A stretch of DNA of 64,000 bases from Moorena sp. SIOASIH. GTDB lineage: Bacteria > Cyanobacteriota > Cyanobacteriia > Cyanobacteriales > Coleofasciculaceae. The notes under the pieces are model-generated. The model worked only from the letters and a program-made list of their open reading frames with translations. It was not told where the DNA came from and ran no database searches. Positions within the stretch are counted from its first letter, which is position 1. Each line of letters starts with the position of its first letter. The stretch lies in the NCBI RefSeq assembly GCF_010671925.1, contig NZ_JAAHIH010000003.1, forward strand, positions 558,001-622,000, given 5' to 3'. Both the position numbers and the translations under genes were made by a program. Positions 53,877 to 62,292 of the stretch are shown here, piece after piece.

Positions 53877-55634
53877 ATGAACAAATTACTTAGACTATTC
53901 CTCCTTTCCGGAATGGTCGCTATCTTGGCACAGCTCACAACAGCTTGCCACAATCAGCCATCAGCCCAATTAGAAGAAAGCTCTAATCTACCTGTAGCGA
54001 AAGACGTAGAACGTGACCAAAGACAGCGCCAATCACCAGCTATGGAATCAGCCCCGGTCGGGAGGTCGGCGGATAGCGTTAATCAGAATTTCAATAACAA
54101 AGTTTTGAGACCCCGAGCCTCAATGCCACTCTCCCATAGCCCAAATGTATCCTTTAAACCTAAATCAGTTCCTAGTCGCTCAATTCCAGAGCAAGCTATT
54201 CCAGAAGTCAGCAACAGAGAAAACTATAGTCCCATTGATGAGAACGCCTTTAAGAGAGTAAAGCATAATCCCCTGTCTACTTTTGCTATTGATGTTGATA
54301 CCGCCTCCTACAGCAATCTTCGTCGTTTCCTTAATAATGGTCAACTCCCCCCTACTGATGCCATCCGTATCGAAGAATTAATTAACTACTTTAACTACGA
54401 CTATCCCGAACCAGAAAGCGATCGCCCTTTCTCCATTACCACAGAAATTTCCCAAGCTCCTTGGAATCCCACTCACCAATTAGTTCACATTGGTATCCAG
54501 GGGGAAAAGATGGCCATTGAAGATTTGCCTCCCAGCAATCTTGTCTTTTTGCTGGATGTCTCCGGTTCCATGAATTATCCCAATAAGCTTCCCCTGCTCA
54601 AAGATGCCTTTCGGATGCTGGTCAATGAATTGAGAGAAGAAGACCAGGTCAGTATTGTCGTCTATGCTGGAGCTGCTGGGGTGGTTTTACCCCCTACTCC
54701 AGGCAACGAGAAAGATAAAATCTTAACAGCGATTGAGAATCTCAATGCCGGGGGGTCTACTGCTGGGGGAGCAGGAATTAAATTAGCTTATAAACTTGCC
54801 CAAGATAATTTTATTAAATCAGGAAATAACCGAGTTATTCTCGCAACCGACGGAGACTTTAATGTCGGAGTATCCAGTGATACCGAATTAGTTAAACTAA
54901 TTGAACAGAAGCGAAAAAAAGGAGTTTTTCTGACCGTATTAGGATTTGGTACCGGTAATTTACAAGACTCCAAGATGGAGAAAATTGCTAATAAAGGAAA
55001 TGGCAATTATGCTTATATTGATAACGAGTTAGAAGCGAAGAAAGTCCTGGTTAACGAAATCGGAGCAACTCTACTCACGATTGCCAAAGATGTCAAGATT
55101 CAAGTAGAGTTTAATCCTGCAAAAGTCCAAGGGTATCGTTTGATTGGTTATGAAAATCGGCGGCTCAAGGATGAAGAGTTTAATGATGATACTAAAGATG
55201 CCGGAGAATTAGGAGCTGGACATACGGTCACGGCACTGTATGAAATTATTCCTGTGGGAGCGAAAACTAAGGTCAAATTACCGGATATTGACCCTCTCAA
55301 ATATCAATCCAATGCTGCTTCAACCACTAATTCCAAAGAATTAATGCAGGTCAAGTTACGTTACAAAGAGCCTGACGGTAACACCTCTCAACTCCTGACC
55401 TATCCCTTGGTTGACAAAGCTGTAAAGCTAGACGATGCTTCCGATAACTTTAAGTTTTCCGCTGCCGTTGCCAGTTTTGGTATGGTGTTAAGAGATTCTC
55501 CTTACAAAGGTAAAGCTAGTTTTGACCAAGCATTACAATTAGCAAAGGAATCCGAAGGGGTAGATTTAGAGGGGTATCGAGCTGAGTTGATTGATTTGGT
55601 TGAGAGTGCGGAGGAAATAGGAGATAGGGAATAG
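53877..55634 (+). CDS. VWA-domain lipoprotein (YfbK-like, DUF3520 C-terminus)
   Basis: 585 aa. Lipoprotein signal MNKLLRLFLLSGMVAILAQL with lipobox TTAC (Cys 24). A low-complexity linker is followed by the VWF_N domain (NPLSTFAIDVDTASYSNLRR, IRIEELINYFNYDYP) and the VWA domain with MIDAS DVSGSMN, plus GGSTAGGAGIKLAY and ILATDGDFNVGV. The C-terminal part (ALYEIIPVGA, LRYKEPDGNTSQ) is the DUF3520 type. Likely a surface- or outer-membrane-anchored metal-dependent adhesion or complex-assembly protein. The last codons (EEIGDRE) run into the GAATCGG array. Confidence 0.9.
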   Translation: MNKLLRLFLLSGMVAILAQLTTACHNQPSAQLEESSNLPVAKDVERDQRQRQSPAMESAPVGRSADSVNQNFNNKVLRPRASMPLSHSPNVSFKPKSVPSRSIPEQAIPEVSNRENYSPIDENAFKRVKHNPLSTFAIDVDTASYSNLRRFLNNGQLPPTDAIRIEELINYFNYDYPEPESDRPFSITTEISQAPWNPTHQLVHIGIQGEKMAIEDLPPSNLVFLLDVSGSMNYPNKLPLLKDAFRMLVNELREEDQVSIVVYAGAAGVVLPPTPGNEKDKILTAIENLNAGGSTAGGAGIKLAYKLAQDNFIKSGNNRVILATDGDFNVGVSSDTELVKLIEQKRKKGVFLTVLGFGTGNLQDSKMEKIANKGNGNYAYIDNELEAKKVLVNEIGATLLTIAKDVKIQVEFNPAKVQGYRLIGYENRRLKDEEFNDDTKDAGELGAGHTVTALYEIIPVGAKTKVKLPDIDPLKYQSNAASTTNSKELMQVKLRYKEPDGNTSQLLTYPLVDKAVKLDDASDNFKFSAAVASFGMVLRDSPYKGKASFDQALQLAKESEGVDLEGYRAELIDLVESAEEIGDRE

Positions 55635-55730
55635 GAAATCGGGAATCGGGAATCGGGAATCGGGAATCGGGAATCGGGAAGATGAAAGTCCATCAGTCGT
55701 TTGACGGTATTTAGTATCAAGAGATACACT
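55635..55730. repeat. (GAATCGG)n array
   Basis: Five to six GAATCGG units at 55637-55680, directly after the VWA gene stop. Confidence 0.7.
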
Positions 55731-56051
55731 TTACACTATTTTGATGGAAGAGCCAAATAATTCCTCTAGATTTTTCCACACAACATTCGAGTCTTCGTCT
55801 CCCTCCACCAGGACGTCGAGAGGAAGCTCCTTGGGATAAGGTGGCATGTGAGCAAAAATTGGGTTGTTTGTTGTGGATCTTGGAGTCCTCTCTCGGAAGA
55901 TCCTCAAGGACGCCAAACCCCCGACCACGTTGGTCAGGGTATCTTCATCCTGTCCTTGGATGGGCTTAGTCATTGTTGGTGAACTACCGAATGCCGGTTT
56001 TTGCTTAGGCATTTCGGTAATGTGTTCTAGATTGTTGATTTGTATGCCCAT
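55731..56051 (-). CDS. Possible double-glycine-leader peptide precursor
   Basis: 106 aa from ATG 56051, with AGGAGA upstream; the frame is open to 56129 but lacks a better start. N-terminus MGIQINNLEHITEMPKQKP and then TLTNVVGGLASL: a short acidic/hydrophobic leader with VVGG, as in peptides exported by C39-peptidase ABC transporters. The following 60 or so residues are Pro/Glu-rich with no Cys pairs. No transporter or modifying enzyme is nearby, so the call is tentative; it may simply be an uncharacterised small protein. Confidence 0.4.
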   Translation of the reverse strand: MGIQINNLEHITEMPKQKPAFGSSPTMTKPIQGQDEDTLTNVVGGLASLRIFRERTPRSTTNNPIFAHMPPYPKELPLDVLVEGDEDSNVVWKNLEELFGSSIKIV

Positions 56052-56281
56052 TAATGAATACAGTCTCCTGTTACGAGTTTTCTTTAACGTCTTTTTGACA
56101 ACAGACTGCATTAATTGTAGGCAACTCAAACTCCTAAGTGGAGTAGGTTTTACATTTGTTTACCTGAATAAAAATCACCGTCAGTGAGTTTGAAGCCACT
56201 GAGCACAAGCAACACTCTGAGCAGACAGCTTGGGATTGGTGATCAGACCAACAGGTCCTGCATCCAACACTATCACTCCCC

Positions 56282-56566
56282 TCACCAAGTTACACCTTTC
56301 ATCTCAATCGGGAATAACTCACGCTCAGACAGTCGATCCTGATCCAATGCATGGATCAAGTACTGACCTGTTTGTTGCTGCTCTTCAATATCCTCATCAT
56401 CAATCCACGACTGAAGCAGATTTACCGCTTCAGCTTGCTTTTGCCTTACCAGAATAGAGTTTGCCAAAAGTTGTAATGCCATAGCTTCGAGGGAAATCCC
56501 TTGCTGCTTGGCTTCCTGTAAGAGATATTGCTCCAATTCTGGTGGTAAGTTAAGGGTTAGGGTCAT
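56282..56566 (-). CDS. Small antitoxin-like protein
   Basis: 94 aa. MTLTLNLPPELEQYLLQEAK and QQGISLEAMALQLLANSI have the strand-helix-helix pattern of CopG-like DNA-binding proteins common in cyanobacteria, with an acidic SWIDDEDIEEQQQTGQYLI tail. A PIN-type toxin would be expected downstream but none is seen, so it is an orphan. Family is moderate. Confidence 0.6.
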   Translation of the reverse strand: MTLTLNLPPELEQYLLQEAKQQGISLEAMALQLLANSILVRQKQAEAVNLLQSWIDDEDIEEQQQTGQYLIHALDQDRLSERELFPIEMKGVTW

Positions 56567-56614
56567 CAGTCAAATAATGAATGAGAAGATTTAATTTGTT
56601 AATTAATTGGGCTT

Positions 56615-56662
56615 GATAACAATAAGATGTTTTGTGATTAAACAATTCATCTTATTGTTATC
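56615..56662. terminator. 15-bp perfect inverted repeat (terminator-like or small MITE)
   Basis: GATAACAATAAGATG (56615-56629) and CATCTTATTGTTATC (56648-56662) are perfect complements with an 18-nt loop. AT-rich and without a clean T-run, it may be a regulatory or transposable palindrome rather than a terminator. It lies upstream of the 94-aa gene. Confidence 0.45.
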
Positions 56663-56743
56663 AGTCTTGAATAACGAATCGCACTGGTTGTTATCTCGGC
56701 TCAATCCCTACGAAAAATCCGATAAACTAATCACATCAGCTTG

Positions 56744-58237
56744 ACACTCCCCGGTCTAAACACGCGGGGATTCTTCTTTCATCCAGCTAACTTACCAGTT
56801 AGGTTTTCACCCAACTGACAGAGGTTAATCTGTCCAGAAGCGTTAATTTGGGCGTGCCCCGCCCTATTTAAAATATTAATTGCCGCATTTTCATCCCGGT
56901 CTAAAACACAACCACAACTACAAACATGAGTTCTAATTGATAGTGATTTTTTAACTATTTTCCCACAGCTAGAACAATTTTGACTAGTAAAATGTGGTTT
57001 AACTGCAATAACTTTACGACCAAATACTTTCCCAAAGTATTCTAACCAAGATCTAAACATTGACCAACTAGCATCAGATATTGATTTAGCTAATTTATGG
57101 TTTTTAATCATATTTTTCACCTGTAGGTCTTCAACGGCTACCAAATCGTTAGATTGACATAGCGCCCTTGCAGTTTTAACTACAAAGTCTTTACGCTGCC
57201 TTGATACCTTGAGATGCTGTTTAGCTAATTTTTTCTGAAACTTTTTCCTATTCTTAGAACCTTTTTTACATTTAGATAATTTCCGTTGTAGTCTTTTTAA
57301 TTTATTTTCGGATTTTCTTAAATATTTAGGATTATGGCAGGTACCACCATTACTGTCAGTGTAGAATTCTTTAATTCCAACATCTAAGCCAATAGCTTTG
57401 CCAGTTGAGTTAGTATTTTCTAGCCTTTCTTGATCAATACAAAATTGAGCATAGTAACCATCGACTCTTTTAACTACTCGAACTCTTTTAATTGATTTTA
57501 AAGGATAAAAATGTAAATCCCTTGAACCAACTAATTTAAAAGTACCAGCTTTAAACCCATCAGTAAATTTTATAGTTTTCCTATCTATAGATACTTGATA
57601 GCCAGTGGTTTTGTATTCAACTGAACGAGAATTTTTTTTAAATTTCGGAAAACCTTTTTTCCCAGGGATTTGTTTTTTACAATTGTCATAAAACCTAGAA
57701 ATAGATGACCAAGTTCTTTCAGCGTGAGCTTGTCGAGCCATGCTGTTCAATTTTTTAACCCAAGGAAAATTGTTATTATCAGCTAATACTTTGCAATATT
57801 TGTTAAGGGCAAAACGGTTGATTTTGTCCTCTGGCTTAGCATCCATCCATAAACGCAAACATGAATTTTGAATGAATTGACCAGTCCGAATAGCTTCATC
57901 AAGTAAATTATATTGATATTGTTTACCTTTGAGCTTAAATTCATAAACTAGCATTGGCTCGACCTATCTGTTAATATATATCTAGTATAGACGCTTATTA
58001 TAGAAATGACAACCAAAAAACAAAAAAGAATTAGGGGGATACCCGTACATTATGAAGAAGTAAAAAAAAGACATACCATTTTTTGAACTCCTAGTACTTG
58101 GTAAAAAGCTCAAGAGTTATCCAAAAACAGAAAAATCATTGTATCGGTATTCATTGAATAATTGATTATAAATCACGGCGCTTAAAAGCGCTTCCTTGCC
58201 TTTATCCGCCCTTTAAAAATGGGCGGTTTTCGGCTGC
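56744..58237 (-). mobile_element. Intact tnpB element without tnpA (1494 bp)
   Basis: Right end ACACTCCCCGGTC...GCGGGGATTCT at 56744; left end hairpin CCGCCC...GGGCGG at 58208-58225. Minus-strand left flank TTATTGAC and right flank CAAGCTG follow the same junction rule (TGAC before, CAA after). The element abuts a truncated isochorismatase gene on its left-end side. Confidence 0.82.
56779..57954 (-). CDS. tnpB: TnpB (RNA-guided RuvC nuclease), divergent copy
   Basis: 391 aa. RuvC D in AIGLDVGIKEFYTD, E in LVAVEDLQVKNM and D in CVLDRDENAAINIL, with zinc ribbon CSSCG...CSCGC; all intact. It is more divergent and more AT-rich in sequence than the copies at 11.8 and 51.6 kb (which are close), so it belongs to a different lineage though its ends are alike. 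The C-terminal hairpin DNA reads GCGTGCCCCGC instead of GTGTGCCCCAC, with compensating changes in the stem. Confidence 0.92.
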   Translation of the reverse strand: MLVYEFKLKGKQYQYNLLDEAIRTGQFIQNSCLRLWMDAKPEDKINRFALNKYCKVLADNNNFPWVKKLNSMARQAHAERTWSSISRFYDNCKKQIPGKKGFPKFKKNSRSVEYKTTGYQVSIDRKTIKFTDGFKAGTFKLVGSRDLHFYPLKSIKRVRVVKRVDGYYAQFCIDQERLENTNSTGKAIGLDVGIKEFYTDSNGGTCHNPKYLRKSENKLKRLQRKLSKCKKGSKNRKKFQKKLAKQHLKVSRQRKDFVVKTARALCQSNDLVAVEDLQVKNMIKNHKLAKSISDASWSMFRSWLEYFGKVFGRKVIAVKPHFTSQNCSSCGKIVKKSLSIRTHVCSCGCVLDRDENAAINILNRAGHAQINASGQINLCQLGENLTGKLAG

Positions 58238-58238
58238 G

Positions 58239-58508
58239 TCAATAATAATTTTTCGGGATTACAGTTTCACCAGGAAGGGGTTTAATACTCTCATGGATTT
58301 CAACTCCTTCAGTACCTCGGATAAAAAAGCCTGCATTAGAATCAGCTTCAAAAAAGTGCTGTATGTGAAACGTTGGCAACTTGTTTGACCGAAAATGCTC
58401 TAGTAAATGTTGAGCATTTTTACTAGCTAAATTCATTCCCACTAGTTCCAGAGAACCACCAGGAAAGTAGTCATTCTGAATATCTACTAGTATCAGTGCT
58501 GTCTTCAT
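58239..58508 (-). pseudogene. Isochorismatase-family hydrolase, N-terminal half only
   Basis: 89 codons: MKTALILVDIQNDYFPGGSL (catalytic Asp region), NAQHLLEHFRSNKLPTFHIQ, then GVEIHESIKPLPGETVIPKN. The family is about 180 aa; the nucleophile Cys half is missing. The tnpB element starts at the break. Unlike the other insertions, the sequence past its right end (below 56743) does not continue this gene, so part of the locus has been deleted or rearranged. Confidence 0.78.
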
Positions 58509-59183
58509 TGCTCTTCTCAGCCCCTATTTTTACTTAACCCATTTACATTATAACCCACATTCCGCCGGTAGTACCATAAAACGAAGTACTACAACCCTCG
58601 AACAGAATTTATAAGTTATTTTTGGTATGGAAATTTGTATCGTCCTGTATGCAGGAATCAATCTAATTACCTGATGGGTTTCTACAGATATTGGCTTGGC
58701 AATTTTGTCAATTTTTTCTATTCCTGATTGCCTAAACCCTGAATTTTGAATTTTATTGGAATTCCCTACACCCTGTATTCCATAGCTGACAATTTGGGAA
58801 CTCTAGCTTTAGGACTGTATAAAGCCGTATAGCAGTTCTCAATTAGGTGAAGTACTTTCGTCTTGGGTTTTAGGCAGCTTCCGAGCTGGGAGTAGGGAAA
58901 GACAGGGAAGTGTGGGAGGTATGGGAGATGTGGGGAGATGGTAACGCGCTATAGCAATACGGATTTAATCTACCGTTTCCCATACTTATGAGGTACAAAA
59001 GATTTTCTTCCTGTTCCCGATTCCCGATTCCCGATTCCCGATTCCCGATTCCCGATTCCCTACTCCCTACTCCCTACTCCCTGCTCCCTGCTCCCTGCTC
59101 CCTGCTCCCTGCTCCCTAAAACCCAGAACGAAAGTACCTCACCTTAAAACCGGTGTAAATCTTACTAAAGGAAATTAGCCCAA
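58509..59183. repeat. MITE-like block (58828-59150) holding heptamer arrays
   Basis: Ends are AGTACTTTCGTCTTGGGTTT with TATAGCAGTTCTC before it, and the complementary AAAACCCAGAACGAAAGTAC with CTCACC after it, as in the 109-bp MITE family. Inside lie a second end pair (TATAGCAATACGG...GAGGTAC) and GATTCCC/ACTCCCT/GCTCCCT heptamers. 58509-58827 is featureless. Confidence 0.6.
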
Positions 59184-61367
59184 ATGTCGGTTATCGATAC
59201 AGATCAGGGTCGCAAATTTATTACCACTGAACCGATCACAGAAAGTGAAGAAACAGGAAAACAAAGAGTGTGGGATGCCACTCGCAGTGCTTTTTCAGAA
59301 CGCAATTGTATTGGCTACTGGCGCTATCCTATTTTTTCTAAAGTAGGGGAAATCTCTAAAGAGCCTGATATTTTGATTACTGATCAAGACCTTGGTCTAG
59401 TAGTAATTGAAATCCAATCTATCACCATTGATCAAATCATTACTATTGATGGTGATCAGTGGCAACTCCAAAACTGTTCCACCACTGAAGCACATCCCTA
59501 CCAACAAGCAGAACATCAGTTAAAAGCAATACTCGCTTTTTGCGATCGCGAACCTGCTATTTGGCGCAAAGTTACCGGTAGGGCGATGATTGCTCTTCCT
59601 CTAATTACTCAAGAACAATGGCAACACCACGGTTTTGAGCAACTCCCAGACTGTCCTCCCATTATCTTCCAAGACCAACTGGGTAAAGTTGGCTTCCTAG
59701 AGTGTATTCAAGAAACTGAATCAGTGATACCAGGAGAAGACATAGATGATCAGCAGTGGAAGTTACTCTTAGCCGTGATCAGCGGAGCACCAATTTTCCG
59801 TAAACCTCCGCGTACCCTAGTCTCTACCGAAGGCAAAACTCGCGCTAGTGTTGTAGCCACTTACTTAGAACAACTCTACGAATTAGATTGGCAGCAGGAA
59901 CACATTGGAAAAGAAATCCCTCCTGGGTTTCAGCGGCTGCGGGGGATTGCGGGGTCAGGAAAAACAGTGCTCCTATGCCAAAAAGCCGCTCATATGCACT
60001 TGAAGCACCCAGACTGGAGAATTGGGTTAGTATTTTTTAGTCGCACCCTCTACGACTTAATGATTGGGTTAGTGGATCGATGGCTGCGTCGTTTCAGCAA
60101 TGGTGATATCCAGTATGACCACAAGACTAACCACAAACTGCGAGTGCTTCATGCTTGGGGTGCTAAGGATCAGCCTGGTTTGTACAGCACGATTTGCCAG
60201 TTAAATGGCGCTAGACCCAAATCCGCTGGGGATACTCGGCAAAGACAGCCCAATCGGGGTTTGGCAGAAGTTTGTAAACGGCTATCGGAAGAAATCAACA
60301 TTGAACCCTGCTTTGATGCCATTTTAATTGATGAAGGACAAGACTTAGTTACTGAAGATGACTTAAAATACCAGGGCAAACAAGCAATTTATTGGCTAGC
60401 TTATCAAGCCTTACGACCCGTTGACCCAGAACAGCCAGAACAACGGCGCTTAATCTGGGCGTATGACGAAGCTCAAAGCCTAGACACCTTAAAAATTCCT
60501 ACCACAAAAGAACTGTTTGGTGAAAATCTCAGCCGACTGTTGTCACAAGGATCACAATACCCCGGTGGTATTAAAAAATCTGAAGTTATGCGGCGCTGCT
60601 ACCGCACTCCTGGCTCAATTCTCACCGCTGCTCATGGGCTAGGAATGGGGTTGCTACGTCCTGAGGGAATGCTAACTGGAATTACCAGAAAGGAGGATTG
60701 GGAAAAAATTGGTTATGAAGTCAAAGGAAACTTTATTCCCGGTCAACAAATCACCATCCATCGTCCAAAAGAAAACTCCCCCAATCCAGTTCCTGAATTG
60801 TGGAGCGCACCAGTATTAGACTTTGAAACCTATGGCTCTCGTCAGGAAGAAATTAGTGCGTTGGCCGATAAGATTATGCATAATCTGGTTGATGATGACC
60901 TGAAAGCCAGTAAAGAAATCTTAGTGCTAGTTTTAGGCTCCAGTTCTGAAGCAATTGAATTAGAAAATCATGTCGCTGTTGTTTTGATGGAGCAAGACAT
61001 TGATATTTATATTCCCACAGCATTGGAGTTGAATGAACTAAAGCCTCAATGGCCCCACGTTGATCGCGATCGCTTTTGGAAAGATGGTGGGGTAACTATA
61101 TCTCGTGTGCCCCGTGCTAAGGGTAATGAAGCCGATATGGTGTATGTGGTCGGTGTTGATAATGTTGCCAGGAACGAGAGTGATGTGAGTTTGCGTAACC
61201 AGCTATTTGTGGCATTAACTAGGGCGCGGGGCTGGGCAAGTGTCAGTGGAGTGGGTGACTATCCCATGTATGGGGAAATCCGCCAGGTCATTGAGAGTGG
61301 CGATACCTTCACCTTTACCTACAAGCGACCTCTGAAGCGGGATATTGGTGACCTTGAAGAAGGTTAA
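59184..61367 (+). CDS. NERD-like nuclease fused to UvrD/SF1-type helicase
   Basis: 727 aa. N-terminal nuclease-like domain: KEPDILITDQDLGLVVIEIQ has the PD (61-62) and E-x-Q (76-78) pattern of NERD/PD-(D/E)XK folds, with Gln where Lys is usual. Helicase: Walker A GIAGSGKT (254-261), VFFSRTLYDLMIGLV, ILIDEGQD (Walker B, about 385-392), RLIWAYDEAQS, and the C-terminal motif LFVALTRARGWASVSG. Single-gene nuclease-helicase fusions of this type occur in phage defence (Nhi-like) and DNA repair. No partner gene. Confidence 0.78.
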   Translation: MSVIDTDQGRKFITTEPITESEETGKQRVWDATRSAFSERNCIGYWRYPIFSKVGEISKEPDILITDQDLGLVVIEIQSITIDQIITIDGDQWQLQNCSTTEAHPYQQAEHQLKAILAFCDREPAIWRKVTGRAMIALPLITQEQWQHHGFEQLPDCPPIIFQDQLGKVGFLECIQETESVIPGEDIDDQQWKLLLAVISGAPIFRKPPRTLVSTEGKTRASVVATYLEQLYELDWQQEHIGKEIPPGFQRLRGIAGSGKTVLLCQKAAHMHLKHPDWRIGLVFFSRTLYDLMIGLVDRWLRRFSNGDIQYDHKTNHKLRVLHAWGAKDQPGLYSTICQLNGARPKSAGDTRQRQPNRGLAEVCKRLSEEINIEPCFDAILIDEGQDLVTEDDLKYQGKQAIYWLAYQALRPVDPEQPEQRRLIWAYDEAQSLDTLKIPTTKELFGENLSRLLSQGSQYPGGIKKSEVMRRCYRTPGSILTAAHGLGMGLLRPEGMLTGITRKEDWEKIGYEVKGNFIPGQQITIHRPKENSPNPVPELWSAPVLDFETYGSRQEEISALADKIMHNLVDDDLKASKEILVLVLGSSSEAIELENHVAVVLMEQDIDIYIPTALELNELKPQWPHVDRDRFWKDGGVTISRVPRAKGNEADMVYVVGVDNVARNESDVSLRNQLFVALTRARGWASVSGVGDYPMYGEIRQVIESGDTFTFTYKRPLKRDIGDLEEG

Positions 61368-62292
61368 CCGTCACAACTGTTTAACTTCCGAATAGGGAAC
61401 AAGAATCCCCCCTGTTCCCTTTTTCCTGTTCCTGTAAGCATTCAGCTATCAGCCATCAGCTATCAGCTATCAGCCATCAGCTATCAGCTTATGGGCATAG
61501 CGCAGGCTTTGCGAACAGCTGTTGAATAAAAAAGGTAAGCATTCGTTTAATCTGAGTTACGGAAAGCACCTCAAGTAGCGTGAGCCATTCGCGTAGCGTG
61601 GCCAAGGCTGACGGCTGACAGCTGACGGCTGATAGCTTACCTGTGACTTATTGGCTAAACCCTTAATTTTTCGTTTCAGTGGGTAAGTCCTATCCTTTGA
61701 AATTATTGCCAGGATGGCCACATAATTAAGTGAAATAGTTCTTTATTACTTAATATAGCCCTGTAGTTATTGATGTACACCTAACTATAGCAATCCTATA
61801 TGATTCGTGAAATATATTGGCCGAAGCTATCGCTATAAACCTTGCCCAGTAAGGATTTACGATTTTGCATATTTTACAAATGATTTAGGATTGCTATATA
61901 GGTGATTTTTAGTTAATTTTGTTTATTAGCTGGCCTAACCACTAGTAATCCTAAAAATTACCCTTACTATCTAAATACAGTTTATCGGTTTTATTTCTGA
62001 TTAAATAGTTGGCTTAATCAGGGAGATGCTTTGTGTTTAATAGTTGTCTATTTTGTGAATTTTAAAAAAAATATTATTGATTATGAAAACATTAAAGCAA
62101 TTTTTTTAAACTTAGTTGCCAATATATAAGCCAGCCAAATAAATCCTAATCTTTGATAACATCAAAAACTATTTGTTTCTCTTTCCTAATGTTATCTGTT
62201 CCCTGTTCCCTGTTTCCTGTTCCCGATTCCCGATTCCCGATTCCCGATTCCCGATTCCCTTTTTATTTAAAACCAAAATATAAATCTTACTC
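61368..62292. repeat. Spacer with STRR repeats and MITE
   Basis: 61438-61488 is AGCTATC-type heptamers, and 61500-61645 has GCGTAGCGTGGCC palindromes and CTGACGG units. 62202-62260 is GTTCCCT/GATTCCC heptamers. The rest is AT-rich without genes; the final 40 bp contain no clear ribosome-binding site for the next gene. Confidence 0.65.
61786..61898. mobile_element. 113-bp MITE with long inverted ends
   Basis: TATAGCAATCCTATATGATT at 61786 and, on the other strand from 61898, TATAGCAATCCTAAATCATT; the match continues for about 30 bp (GTGAAATAT / GTAAAATAT). Terminal TA could be the duplicated target. No coding capacity. Confidence 0.7.

Noticed and set aside
56052..56129. 26-residue upstream extension of the 106-aa peptide
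   Set aside because: AGGAGA sits properly before ATG 56051; the extension (MSCLQLMQSVVKKTL) has no such site.
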